Source: Tubulanus polymorphus | Lineage: Eukaryota > Nemertea > Palaeonemertea > Tubulaniformes > Tubulanidae | Length of the DNA: 64,000 nt | Reading direction: 5' to 3' | Assembly (NCBI RefSeq): GCF_964204645.1 | Contig: NC_134025.1 | Span: forward strand, 30,782,001-30,846,000 | Shown: positions 1 through 19,301 of the stretch, piece after piece | Numbering within the stretch: position 1 is the stretch's first letter | How the letters are laid out: every line of letters begins with the position of its first letter | Notes under the pieces: model-generated | The model's input: the letters and a program-made list of their open reading frames with translations, nothing else | What the model was told of the DNA's origin: nothing | The model's database searches: none | Position numbers and translations under genes: made by a program

Positions 1-7479
<7,479 letters not shown>

Positions 7480-7621
7480 TATCGCGTCGACGAGGTCGTG
7501 AGGAGGCTCAGAATAAACTTAATTGATTTGAATTGATTGAATTGTTACTGCGGGTCGCAACAAGTTTGCTATAAAGATTCGTTACAGTGTCAACAATTTT
7601 GTCATTTTTTTCGCAGAGAAA
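7480..7621. promoter_or_regulatory. ALDH16A1/PIH1D1 bidirectional promoter
   Basis: Only 142 bp separate the two divergent start codons, so both promoters and both 5' leaders must overlap in this stretch. No TATA box is evident; the part nearest ALDH16A1 is CpG-richer (cgcgtcgacgaggtcgtg) than the neighbouring introns. Confidence 0.75.
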
Positions 7622-9535
7622 ATGACAGATACCGATTCAAAACAGTTTTTAGACGCGCTGGGAGGAGATGAGCGACTATACCAACAATTACTGTTAGAGG
7701 TAATGTTCCATGTTTATATCTATTTAACCGTATATCGTGATATTCGATTAGAAATTCCATAAAAACTCGTTACAGAGGAAAAACCGTCCTATCAAGTTCA
7801 ATTCAAATTTCTGATTATTTGATCACACATAACATTGGTATTTTTTTAGGCGGCGAAGAATGAAGGGATCCCACAAGCTGCAGCAGCGCCGTACCACACA
7901 GTCACCCCTAAACCAGGTATCAATCACTTCACATATTTATTGCGTAATTTTATAGTTTTTTAAAGCGTTTTTTCCTTTTGGTGCCAACTTATTCATTATA
8001 TCTATTTACAGCGTTTTGTGTGAAATCTGTGAATAAAGGAAACAATGAGAAGATTTTCATAAATGTTTGCACAGAAGAAAGTGTAAGTATTTTGTTAGCT
8101 AAACTAGTATCGAACTAGTTTATGATTATATAATTTCAATCCATGCTCTTAAATCGTTTCAGCTTCCTAAAGCTAAAGATATCAGCGAAGAGGAACTAAT
8201 TGAAGTTTTACAATCGTTGGATCCATCGTCCTATCGAGTTCCTATGAGTCTAGGAGAACCTCACGCAGAAACAGACCTCAGTAAGTCATTCAACCTTAAA
8301 AATGAAATCTATTTTAATCTAATAAGAATTAAAATGATACTGAATGAGATGATTTTTTCGACTCACTAGAGACCCTTGTCAGGTGTCGAAAGGTTTCGCT
8401 AAATTGATTTAATATTTTCAGAGGGTATGGGCTGTACTGCGTATGATGTAGTAGTGAATCCTAATTTCTTACAGAAGGTCAATGGAAGCCATACATTTAT
8501 GGGATTCTTTATGACTGTAGTTTTAGAAGGATTAGAATACAAATATAACATAGAAATAGACAGAGGTATGTATTCAATTATCTGGGGGGGGGGGAGAGGA
8601 GGCAGTCAAATTATATTTTCAATTTTAAGTATTGTTAACATAGGGAAGAGAAATGTTTTACCTCCCTTGCCCCCCTTCCTCCACGGAGTAGTCACTTTTT
8701 GAATAGCGCTTTATCATGATGTTAAGTTTACTCTTTTACTTTTTAGAATGGAAGATTCTTAAGAATAAAAAGTTCCATGGTAAAATTCAACCGCAAAATG
8801 TTCGAAGTCAACACAAACCTTGGATAATGGATATGGATAAGTAAGAATCAGTCAAATTAATATATTTTTCTATCTAATTGTTTTGTCTAACTGTTCTGAA
8901 TTTGTTTTTCTTTTAAAGTCCATACGAACCGTCAGGAATAGCCTCGAAAAATTCTAAACCACTCATCAGTGAAATGAAAGAAAACTCAAAACCAAGGTAC
9001 AAAAAAACGTTTCAAACTTTCAGTTCGATAATGAATTTCCAACTGAAATCATCTCAATTATTTTACAATGTGTTTTATTGTAGAGAAACGGAACCAAAAT
9101 ATCTGATTGTTCAAGATCCTCCTGAGGGACATCCAGAATTCCTTGTAGCTGAAATACAACTCCCTAAAGTAGTAAGTAGAGGTCTTACGATCAGATTAAG
9201 TCGAAATAGTAAACTGAATTATTTTATATTCTCTGATTTTGACCTTGTTTCAGAAAAGTGCGAACACATTAAGTTTAGACGTTGGTGAAGATAGGATCGT
9301 TTTACAAACACGATCAAATGTAAATCATTTAGATATATATTTACCGTTTAATATCGTACAAGAGGAATGTGGCGCACAGTTTAATAAAAATACTCAGGTA
9401 ATATCTCTATTAGATACTATGTGTTATTACAGTTAGACTGGGGAGATATGAATAAGATTTTCACTTCGAATGTTTATATACGTATTTCAGATTCTGACGA
9501 TTACTATGATTGTGCAGCCAGCTGTCTGTAGTTAA
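7622..9535 (+). CDS. PIH1D1: PIH1 domain-containing protein 1 (R2TP co-chaperone complex subunit)
   Basis: Ten coding exons: 7622-7699, 7850-7916, 8012-8082, 8163-8280, 8422-8565, 8747-8840, 8919-8996, 9084-9171, 9254-9397, 9491-9535. All are GT-AG and in phase, giving 308 residues (human about 290). The N-terminal half carries the PIH domain (FCVKSVNKGNNEKIFINVC, then SYRVPMSLGEPH, CTAYDVVVNP and an FHGKIQPQNVRSQ-type block); the last third (FLVAEIQLPK ... SLDVGEDRIVLQT) is the CS-like beta domain. PIH1D1 bridges HSP90/RUVBL1-RUVBL2/RPAP3 to clients such as PIKK kinases, snoRNPs and RNA polymerase II through phospho-peptide binding. AATAAA at 9582-9587 follows the stop. It shares a 142-bp start-to-start region with ALDH16A1. 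Confidence 0.93.
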
Positions 9536-9581
9536 TTCAACCATTTCTAATCCTTTTATTTGTTATTTATTACAAATGTGA

Positions 9582-9587
9582 AATAAA
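9582..9587 (+). terminator. PIH1D1 polyadenylation signal
   Basis: AATAAA 47 bases after the PIH1D1 stop codon, in an AT-rich 3' UTR. Confidence 0.7.
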
Positions 9588-10037
9588 CAATTTATATATA
9601 GATTTGTCAAACATATTGCGTTTGTCTCTCTTGTCTATGGCATCTCGAAACGCGGTTGCTTATTTTGGTTTTCTGTTCCGGTTGGTCTCAATTGAACATC
9701 ATATTTACGGTACAACTCATTTACAAGATATTTGGTCGACTCGATTGAGAGTGCTTAGTTTTGGTGGATTGATCACTGCACTGCACATCGAGATCCTCAC
9801 CCGATGGAAGCCGTAAACAGAAGCCTAAATGACCTTTTTAATTTCAGCAAAAGATTATTGAACATTGTGTCAGTTACAATATGGTCCAATCAATCACGAG
9901 GATTAGTCCATAGAGAATGATTGACAACTAGTCACCACACCTGACTGGTCACTACGGCACAATCGGTCACCACACCTGACTGGTCACCAGTAACAACCAC
10001 ACCGACCGGACAAGCTTACAGACCACCACTTCCAGTT

Positions 10038-10105
10038 CGTCTCGGTAGCCTAGTGGTTATAACTCCCGCCTTGCTAGCTAGAGGTCACAAGATCGACGCT
10101 ACATC
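10038..10105 (+). repeat. tRNA-like (SINE head) sequence
   Basis: TAGCCTAGTGG (10046-10056) fits an A box well; the B-box region (ggtcacaagatcgacgc) is degenerate. No tRNA fold checked. Confidence 0.35.
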
Positions 10106-10271
10106 AGGTGTTTTTTCAGCGCCCCGGAAATGAAAATTTTTTGGTATATTTTCAGTGTCCTAACTTTTCCCTTTTCTCTTTTAATTTAGCTCATTCCTCT
10201 CCGCTGCTCCATGAATATTCCATCGAAGATTTTTATAACAGCAGATATATAAACGTAAACTCAATGTAAAC

Positions 10272-10277
10272 TTTATT
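10272..10277 (-). terminator. UFSP1 polyadenylation signal
   Basis: AATAAA on the minus strand, shortly after the UFSP1 stop at 10299. Confidence 0.65.
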
Positions 10278-10298
10278 GAAAAAGTGATAATTTGTATT

Positions 10299-11700
10299 TT
10301 ATTGCAGACCTTTTAATTGTGGCATACATAGATTATAAAACGAATTCTGATCAAAATCACTGATATTTCTCCAATGAACAAATCCTTCAGAAATCAGTTT
10401 CTCACGTTCAACATTCCCTACAAAATGTGGATCCTGAAAAATAGAAAATTAACGAAATTATCAAACCGCTAAAAGATGTTTGTACGAGGAGAATAAACGA
10501 GGAGTCTATTTACCACGATCAATAAACTGGAATTCATCCCATCTGTTTTTAAACCCATAATTCCTTTTGATGAATTATCTGTGTTTCCACCTACGAAACA
10601 AGTAAAACATTTCTGTAATCAATCGAAAAAAAATCCTATATTGGTTCAGGAATGGAGGGTGTTCAGGCCATAATTTGAGCTTGGAAAATAAAAGACTCCA
10701 ATGATGGTAAATCCATCTGTGGCTTGGAAAAGAATTGCCACCAAAATATGCTAAAAAGTGTCAGTGGAATGAACCACATTTTGGGCAGATGAACATCGTA
10801 GCTAGAATGAAGCACTTCTCATGACAGGGTGAAATATACACTAGGACTCTGTGGAAATCGCTCCAGTCTCCTGGTTACATACCCATCATAATCGGACAGC
10901 CGAATTTGACAAAATGTTGTTTAATTTCATCTACGTATTTATGAAGCTCCGATCCACTGTGGATGTGGACTATTTTACATGGAGTCTACAATAGCAACAA
11001 ACAAGAAATAATTGTCAATGATAATAAAATTGATGATTATTTCAATGACAAATCGTCATTTCTTACATCGTAGACTTTATCTAAAACTAAGCCGACTTCG
11101 ACGCTACCAATCCATAGTTTAGAGCCGATAAAAGAAGATTCTTTATCACCCATCGCGCTGAGTAATTCTTGAATATTTCTAATCGATGGAACGTCTGCAA
11201 CATTCATCTGATTATTCCGTATTTGCTGTTTTCTGATCCATGATGCTAATGATTGTAGAGTCCGATACCCGCATCCCCAGCCCTGTAATATCATCGTAAC
11301 AAATGAGCCACGATTCTGAGAGGTCCATGCCTACTATGAAATTCATTTTTTGCCATTTACGCGTGAGATTTCATTTTTTTGCGAGGTTTGCTCCGATCCT
11401 TGAAAAATCCTGGCATGGCTTGTTTTCGGAGCAAACAACACTTTTAAATTTATGTCGTTGAATCATCATCTGGTTTTGATCGAACTATAAAGTTTTTGGT
11501 ATTTGTACAATTGAATTGTCTATAACCCCCCCCCAAAAAAAAACAAAACAAACTATAGTATCACTTACGTAGTCATTGACGCCATCACATCCATAATGAT
11601 AATACTGATAATCACCACGAGTCAGATAGATCTCTACCTTATCATCATTAGATACAGCGGCCGGTAAATACTGATGAACATTCTCTTTCAGTGACGTCAT
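10299..11700 (-). CDS. UFSP1: Ufm1-specific protease 1, full length
   Basis: Five coding exons: 11700-11569, 11282-11067, 10985-10883, 10590-10514, 10433-10299; 220 residues, against 217 for mouse Ufsp1. The Cys-protease signature YYHYGCDG then GWGCGYRTLQ places the nucleophile at Cys48; D177-P178-H179 (DPHF) gives the catalytic Asp/His, and NSFYNLCMPQ closes the peptidase C78 fold. UFSP1 matures the UFM1 precursor and removes UFM1 from proteins; its relative UFSP2 has a long N-terminal extension that is absent here. The TDNSSKGIMGL segment is closer to UFSP1 than UFSP2. The ATG follows directly on a TTTTTTCAG acceptor-like tract, so a 5' untranslated (or short extra coding) exon probably lies upstream. 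AATAAA on the minus strand (10277-10272) lies 22 bases past the stop. Confidence 0.92.
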
Positions 11701-13812
11701 CTGAAAAAATTCAATACAGTCGGATAATTCGTGTCAATGGACTTAGATTAGTCGAACATCCGCAAGATTAACAAACAAACAAACAAACAAATTATTATCA
11801 TGTTATCTCTTTTTTAATCCCAATCTGTATTTCGAATATAATTTACTAAGTGTATGATCGTCATCTGGATAAGTCGTCACATTTTACTGAAATCATCTCA
11901 ATTTTTGAGTCTCAGCTTGTATTTGCTATTACTGATATTTAAGTGTAAGTCGCCATATTGGGATTAGTGGTCATCCCCCCAACAACTACAATAAAATAGA
12001 GTTCCATCGTAAACGCACATATTTTCACTGGCATTTTTTGTCACTCTGTTAGCTAGAAATACTACTTATTAGAAAAATTTAATAATTCTTTCATATTCAA
12101 ATTTTTGGAAAATTGTGGTCGTGTCACTCTGTCTGGTTGTGTAATCATCATGTTATGTGACCACAGTCAGTGAGATTATGGTCAGTATGAGACGGCAAAC
12201 AAACCTTACACAGACCACTCATACGCAATCTATAGATTGACCAAATAGGTCGGATTTGGATTATTCTGGTACAAACCAGTTTGTGGCCTGTACGACAAAG
12301 GTGACGTTATTGTTACGTGATGATGGTAGCGGCTTCACTTTATACCCGTCATGTACACGGGAATCTTACAATGAAACAGTGATTAGAATGCAGTTTTTCC
12401 TAGTAGAGATTTGAGGCCAATGACGAGAGAAATCCCACAATAACGAACGAAGCCAAGATAGAAAAATTCTATATCAGAATGATTGTATTTGAGGCGCGAC
12501 GTTTCGGCTAACAACTGTTTGCCATCATCAGGCGTACAACTGTTAGCCATCATCAGTACGCCTGATGATGGCTAACAGTTGTAAGCCGAAACGTCGCTCC
12601 TCAAATACAATCATTCTGATATAGAATTTTTCTATCTTGGCTTCGTTCGTTATTGTGGGATTTCTCTCGCCATCATCATACACGGATATTGTGTATCTTC
12701 TCGTCTAATTGAGGCCAATATTTTCAGGTGAACTGAAGGCAGTATGTTATGTACCATTATTACACTTTAAATGTAACAGTGGCCTCTTAACTACGTGTCC
12801 CTAGTCCAACCACAGACTCTTTGATCTCTCTTCGTTTTAGGGTCCATGTCCCAACAACATAAATCATTAAGTGTACGTCTCCTCGATGTAGGCGGTTGGG
12901 GGTGTTTGTTTGTTTATTATCCCCGCAATCTGTCCACACAATCCTATAATTATTCTATTGATTCATTTATATCGTTGTGTCCGACTTTGTTTCAAAATAT
13001 CATAAGCTGCTTTTCTCATTCGTAACGCAATACACAATGAAGTTTACAGAGGAATCGACCGTGAGATGATTGAGTACTAAACTTTGTATTCTTTTCACAA
13101 AATTGTGGTCATGTTAAATAGGAAATTAATTTTTTTCGATTCATTTTTCAGCTCATGTCCGGACGTCAATGATTTTTCCAGGTTAAGCGAATGATTCTTT
13201 TCTGCGAGAAAAACGTCACAGAAAATCCCTAGTAATGCACTGTGGGGAAAAGTGAAATTTAGTCACAAGCCGTGGCCCACGTATGATAATCATATTTGTA
13301 CAATAGTAGCTGATTTGATAAATCATCTTGTTATCACTTGTAAATACAATGTATACTGTATACAATGTATACGGTATACAATGTATACAATTACAAAACA
13401 CAATGTATACATTTTATCGCGCTGAGTCGATCGTAGAAAAAGAAACGACCGGTGGAGATAACGACACCGCGGCCCGCTAACCGATAACCTCAATAATTCC
13501 ATATTTCTGCGTCTCTTCGTCTACAGATAACCGCTGTAATCAGTTTCGTAATTCATCGATAAAAAATACTTTAAAAAGATTGTCAGATAAGATAGAACAG
13601 TTGAAACAGTATATTTCCTAAAACGATAAATATATAGTTCATATTTGAACTGATAAAATGTTTGATAGATAAGGCTAATCGAACAAGTACGAATGGGTAA
13701 TGTTGTTCATAAACAGAGTAACACGTGGATCATTAATCAATAGAACTGTCACTGTACAGTGCAGTAGAGCGGGTAGAACGGGCCAGTGTTTCTATCGTGT
13801 TTCATCCTTCAA
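11701..13812. promoter_or_regulatory. UFSP1/TYMP divergent intergenic region
   Basis: 2.1 kb between divergent start codons. No coding exon seen. It holds a dispersed-repeat copy (about 11840-11970), the 246-bp palindrome at 12424-12669, a cluster of GTATAC palindromes (13350-13400) and a CpG-containing stretch (13420-13480) that is the likeliest TYMP promoter. Any UFSP1 5' UTR exon should lie near its left end. Confidence 0.5.
12424..12669. repeat. 246-bp near-perfect palindrome (foldback element) with hammerhead-like arms
   Basis: The left arm starting cgagagaaatcccacaataa is repeated inverted in the right arm ending gggatttctctcg, over about 110 bp per arm with few mismatches. Near the centre each arm reads, toward the outside, CTGATGATGGC, a hairpin, then GCCGAAACGTCGC. 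Confidence 0.85.
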
Positions 13813-16800
13813 ATGGACTGTCATCTGCTGAATACTCCGGCATTAATTGCCAAAAAGAGAGATGGACATACCTTAACAAAATCAGAGATTCAATATTTCA
13901 TCGATGGAGTTGTGAACGGTGATAATGTAGAGCTGGCGCAACTTGGTAATGTACTACATTAACATAGATTATGAATGACTGCTGCGCTGGTAATAGTAAA
14001 TTACGATAACAAGTTTACATTGATCTACTTTCACTTTTAATGTTTATAAAAAGTATTATATTGTTCGTCCTTGGAACCAGTTTTATAGATTTGCGTCCAT
14101 AATTTATCTCCCTAAACTGTTACAAGTTTTTAATTTTTTTTAAATTAACCATATGATGTCTGCTCTGATTAGCTGTTATATGACAGGTTTTTGATTATTA
14201 GAAGATAGATAAACATGGATAGGATCGATGTTTGTTGCAGTAACCAGAACTACAACATGTTGCAAATCTCATAAAAATGATAAACTCCAAAATCAATTCA
14301 TCACAAACTGATAAATGAAGAAATTAAATCTGTTTGGTTTGATTTCGTGGGATAAAAGTTTGGAAATCTTGATTCACCCTTTGTAGTGTAAAAATACAAC
14401 ACTGTTGTTTTTTTCAGCAGTTTACTATGTACTACTACATAGTGAAATCTGCACCCCTGTCTAACATTGTATCTCTTCTCTCTGTGAGTTTAGGTGCTAT
14501 GTTAATGGCAATAAAACTGCGAGGAATGTCTATGGATGAAACTGTTTTACTAACGGCAGCTATGAAAGAATCTGGTGAAACTCTTCACTGGCCCGATCAA
14601 TGGAAACATATACTCGTTGATAAACACAGTACGGGAGGTGTAGGTGATAAAGTCAGTTTGATCCTAGCTCCTGCATTAGCTGCTTGTGGACTAAAGGTAG
14701 ATCTTTTTAAACCAAGTCTGCATTGTAGATTTCAAAATCTAATCCGAAGCAAATGTGTTGTTATTCAAAGTCACTATTGATTATGCTTTGAAATAGACTT
14801 TGACAATTCTTAAAAGAAACAAAAAGCTTTCTGGTACAGATTCAAATCATGTAAAATTAGAAATTCGCACCGTAGGACTCAAGTTCTATATTTAATTTTT
14901 GACAGTAGTAGAATTTAAGGTAATATTCTTCTAATGATCAGGTTCCGATGATATCAGGACGAGGTCTTTCATTTACGGGCGGCACGCTGGATAAACTAGA
15001 AGCGATCCCGGGATTCAATGTATCGATGTCTCCCGATGAAATCATTCGTACGTTAGATACAGTAGGATGTTGTATTGTTGGTCAGACTCAGGATATCGAC
15101 CCTGCTGATCGTATAATGTATGCAGTTAGAGATTTAACGGCTACTGTCGACAGTATACCTCTTATTACAGGTACTACTAATCATTCCTAAACATAGTTTC
15201 TATAGTAATTTTCACAGAGTTACTGCCTATCTGATGTGGTGCCACATTTTGTTGAAAAAATGCCATCAATAAATGATAATAAAAGAGCAAAAATTTCTGA
15301 GGAAATGTTCTTCGGAGGTTAAATGATGAATAGTAACTTAGTCAATTTTGGTGATTTTGTAGTCAATATTAACTATTCCTAATCTTACATTATTCATCAT
15401 AGAATTAGTGCCTTATCCGATGTGTTACCTCATTTTATTGAAAAATGCCATTGATAAAATGATAGATCAATGATGTTTTTTATGCATTTTCTATCCTGAT
15501 TAAAAGATACCTGAGGCAATTTTCTTTGAAGGTTGATGAGTAGTATCTTTGTCAATTTTGGTGATTTATTGTAGTCAATTATGGTGTTTTTTTTTTACAG
15601 CATCGATTATTTCTAAGAAAGCAGCTGAGAACATCGCTGCTTTAGTGCTGGATGTGAAATTCGGCGAGGCTTCTTTTATGAAGACGAAAGAAGATGCGAT
15701 GAATTTGGCGACTTGGTTGGTAGATGTAGGAACCGGTTGCGGTATTAAAACCGAGGCTGTTATAAGCAGTATGGACATCCCGTTAGGTCATACTGTTGGT
15801 AATGGTTTAGAGGTGAAAGAAGCTATTGAATGTTTATCTGGAAATGGAGCTGAACAATTAGTAGAATTAGTGAGCGTTGAAGGTATGTAAGTCTGATGGA
15901 CATATATTCTTCTCATTTAGAGGATTACGCTGGTTTCAGATCTCGTGGAACCGATTAAATTAACCTTTAAGGCAGCATTAGTGAATTCCAGGGTAGTCTG
16001 AGTAACGATGAGTCATATCACAAATTTGAAATTTTCAAAGGTTTAATTGTGCAACCATTTCAAGCAATAAAGTCGACTTTCACTGGAATATATAGGAGAT
16101 CTACTGTTGCATTTTGTTGAATATGTAGGTGATTTAACGTTGCTTTTTGTCGAATATTCATTAGGTTTAACCTTTGTTTTTTCTTGAATATTGAGGTTTA
16201 TTAACTGGTGCAGGTTTTTGAATATTTTGAAGGTTTACTGTTGGATTATGTTGAATATTTAGAAGGTTTACCTTTTTTGTTGAATATTGTTATTCATTTA
16301 CTGTTGCATGTTTTTTGAATATTTAGAAGGTTTACTGTTACATTTTGTTGAATATTTAGGAGGTTTACTGCTGCATTCTGTTGGTAAAGTCAACAGTTTA
16401 GAAGAAGGAGAAAATCTGATAAAACGAACATTAAACAACGGGTCAGCTTTAGAGAAATTTCAAGCTATGATCGTCGCTCAGGGAGTCAATCAGAAATTAG
16501 CCGAACGTATTTGCGAACGTGAAGGAGATGTTTTCAGAGTTTTGCGCAAAGCTAATTTTAAAACGCCGATAAAAGCTCATAAATCAGGTAAAAAGTGAAG
16601 TTATTTGTCATCGAATCGGACGGGAAGAAATGAATGTTTTTAATGAATGAAGTATGGATTGATTTTAAGGTTTTGTTGATGATATGAATGCGTTGTTAAT
16701 TGCTGAGTTATGTTCGGATCTCGGAGCCGGCCGTAAAAGAAGTGGTGACCCTATAAACCACGCGATCGGCGTCGAACTGCTGAAACTAGTCGGAGATTCC

Positions 16801-17277
16801 GTTCAACAAGGTATCTATTCATTCAATATCACAGTGACTCAAACCAGTCATCAGAAAAGTTGTCATATTGATGAAGCCATCTTTATTATTCAGTCAAAAT
16901 TTGTATTTCTAATTCAATACGATTAAGTGAAAGTCGTCATTTTGATAATTTGTCACATTGCTGAATTTTTCTCTTTTTGAGTCACAATTTGTATTCTAAT
17001 TCTAGTTTTCTGAGTGTTGAGTTAAGCTATGGGTTTCACTGTAATATGCTTAGCCAATTTATCTAACTGTCCATTCATCCCTGTTTGACGTTCAACCTTA
17101 CAGTAATCACTAATATTGTGTATGTGTTTGATTGTTTTAGATGAAGTTCTTGCTTATGTTCACCACGATGAAGAGTTTGTGAATGGATTTTTAGAGAGAA
17201 TTGCATCAGGAATTATGATTAACGATCAACTGAATGCTGATTATAATATCAAACGCATTCATCACATCATTACTTAA
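13813..17277 (+). CDS. TYMP: Thymidine phosphorylase
   Basis: Seven coding exons: 13813-13945, 14494-14696, 14942-15170, 15601-15882, 16360-16587, 16670-16810, 17141-17277; 450 residues (bacterial DeoA about 440, human 482). It catalyses reversible phosphorolysis of thymidine to thymine and deoxyribose-1-phosphate in pyrimidine salvage. [13 protein letters not shown] is the phosphate-binding loop, and [16 protein letters not shown] at 117-132 matches the thymidine/pyrimidine-nucleoside phosphorylase signature; [22 protein letters not shown] is the typical central helix. The N terminus ([22 protein letters not shown]) is the alpha domain start. Exon 5 begins inside the last unit of a degenerate intronic tandem repeat (16084-16393). 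It is divergent from UFSP1 and convergent with CIP2A. Confidence 0.94.
16084..16393 (+). repeat. Degenerate ~34-bp tandem repeat spanning TYMP intron 4 and start of exon 5
   Basis: Nine diverged units, each beginning ttgaatattta and continuing aaggtttactgttgcatt. The last unit is the true splice acceptor and first 34 bases of exon 5 (acceptor AG at 16358-16359). Confidence 0.75.
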
Positions 17278-17423
17278 AATACTGTATGAAGCCTGTTTAA
17301 ATCGGTTATTTTTGGGATTTCCAGGGTTCGTATAGATCAGCTTATGTGGTATTTCAGATTTTTTCTGTGCAGGCAAATTCAGGGATTTCTGTCTGTAGAG
17401 AAAATCAGGCAATTTAAATATTT

Positions 17424-17532
17424 GGACCCAGTTCCACAGTTGTGAGTTAGAGTTAACTCTGAGTTAAAATTAGTTCATTTTCAATGAGTTAATTCATGGT
17501 CAAATCTTAACTCGGAACTGTGGAACTGGACC
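17424..17532. repeat. Foldback element, CCAGTTCCACAGTT family
   Basis: Ends are inverted: GGACCCAGTTCCACAGTTGT on the left and the reverse complement of GGTCCAGTTCCACAGTTCCG on the right, about 109 bp apart. Confidence 0.7.
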
Positions 17533-17660
17533 TTGTGTCTTGTCCCTACTGGTGACAAGTGACACAAGGAACCTCTCTTGATATGGATTTCTGTCAAACA
17601 TAAACCTGATTTTAAGGAACAAATTTAACATTCAAGAATTATCAAAATGGTTAAAAATAT

Positions 17661-17840
17661 TTAGGCAGGTTTTGATATAACGTATTCCTGTTTTGGAATA
17701 TAAATTACATATTACAAACTCTCTACCGGTCGCAGGTTTACAGATACTATTCTGAAAATACGTAGAGCATATTTGGGTTGAAACAAATGCACTATAAGAG
17801 AAGTCCGTTATCAGTAAGAGACCGATCAAAACTTGCCCAA
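17661..17840. repeat. Foldback element, TTAGGCAGGTTTTGAT family
   Basis: Left end TTAGGCAGGTTTTGAT, right end ATCAAAACTTGCCCAA. Related ends occur at 34421-34867 and near 51107-51131. Confidence 0.55.
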
Positions 17841-19082
17841 CTCATATGAAGTTAATATGACTCGAGGAGAAAATCTGCTTGAAATATTCAATTTCCAATT
17901 TAAGCGGGCTTGACTGTGTTGATATAATGCATATCAATACTTAATAATTTAGTTATAACTATGGAATTGGGTCCAGGTAATATGGTAAATGGCATTTAAC
18001 TTTATGAACACATAAACTACAGTAGACTCCTGTGTTGCCTGGGGATTCATGGGACTGATGAATATCTTTTCCAAAGCAGCAAATGAATTCCAGGGTGGCA
18101 GTCTAAATATTGAGGCAAATGGAGACTACTGTAATCACTGAGGGCTAGTTTCATGGTTTCATTTTGAAGAAATCGCTATTGGTCAGTTTTGTGGCAGCCA
18201 CAACAAACAAATCATCGAATCACTATACTATGTGTCAGTTTAGTTTCTACATCGTCTTACAAAATGGCTCCATGATAGCTGTTTGAAGTAGTTAGTATTG
18301 AAGGAGGGGATACTAGTGTAAGAATATATAAAAACCAATCTATGCAAATTCTATAAAAATCTGATTCCTGCTGGTGCTGGTGAATAATATAAACACAAAT
18401 ACAGGGATATGGATGGCAGCTCAAATCGTCAATAATGTGCTTCCAATGATTTATATTAATGTGCTATCATTATGTGTAACCGGTCGTCAAACTCGGGTTA
18501 AATTGTCATTAATGAATTCCTCAATATTTTTTTAATCTAAATAAGTATTTCCAATTCCGTTTATCAAGTGTAAGTCATCAGCTATGACTAGATTAGCTCG
18601 AGTTTGACTGTAATTGGTATTGTAGGTGAATACTGCTAGAAGCTTTAAACAGGTTTTAGAGGATGTGAGGGGGGTTAGATTTATAGTACGATACTGTTGA
18701 CAATCGGACTAATGCTTTGATATTTCTTCTCTTCTTATACAGTTATGTAAAATGAATGTTTTGAATATTTTATGTGTTACAAATATATACAACAAACATG
18801 ATTTATTATTTCTTCAGTTTACTCACTGGTTTTTCCATCAATGATTTTCTCTATAAACAGCACGGCCGTGAAAGATTGTTGAAGACGTGAACAAAATCTT
18901 GCTGAATTTTGGTTTTTCATTATGAACACGAATGAGAGGAGTCAGTTTATGTATTTTACGAATGACCCCTGGTATCACGAAGATTGATAGAACAACATTT
19001 TTAGGGATTTAGAGGAAGTCCTAATCAACAGTCGTATACACAACTCCTTAAAAAACCCCTACTACACAGAAAACGCTTTTTA

Positions 19083-19301
19083 GGCTAAACAAAAATGATA
19101 CCTTGTTTCTCCGCAGCGGCCGGGTCATTTTTTTAAAGTATGATAAAATTTATAAACAGTTCATTTCTATAGCGGCCGGGCCTGTTATGGTAAAATTGAT
19201 CACGATTCTAAAAAAAGTAATGTATAGGGTAGATAGGCGGCCGGCCGGGTCAACATTTAAGCTCAGCAGAGCGGAGAAACAAGGTATCAATTTTTTTAGC
19301 C
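19083..19301. mobile_element. MITE-like element with TTA target duplication (PIF/Harbinger-like)
   Basis: 219 bp bounded by GGCTAAA...GCC inverted ends of about 30 bp (inner part TGATACCTTGTTTCTCCGC), flanked on both sides by TTA. It has internal GCGGCCGGGTC motifs and no transposase. Confidence 0.65.

Larger units (their letters stand above)
9536..10298. other. PIH1D1/UFSP1 convergent intergenic region
   Basis: 3' UTRs and polyadenylation signals at both ends. Between them are a short run of direct repeats with 'ccacacctgactggtcac' (about 9930-9990) and a tRNA-like sequence at 10038-10105. No coding sequence seen. Confidence 0.5.
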
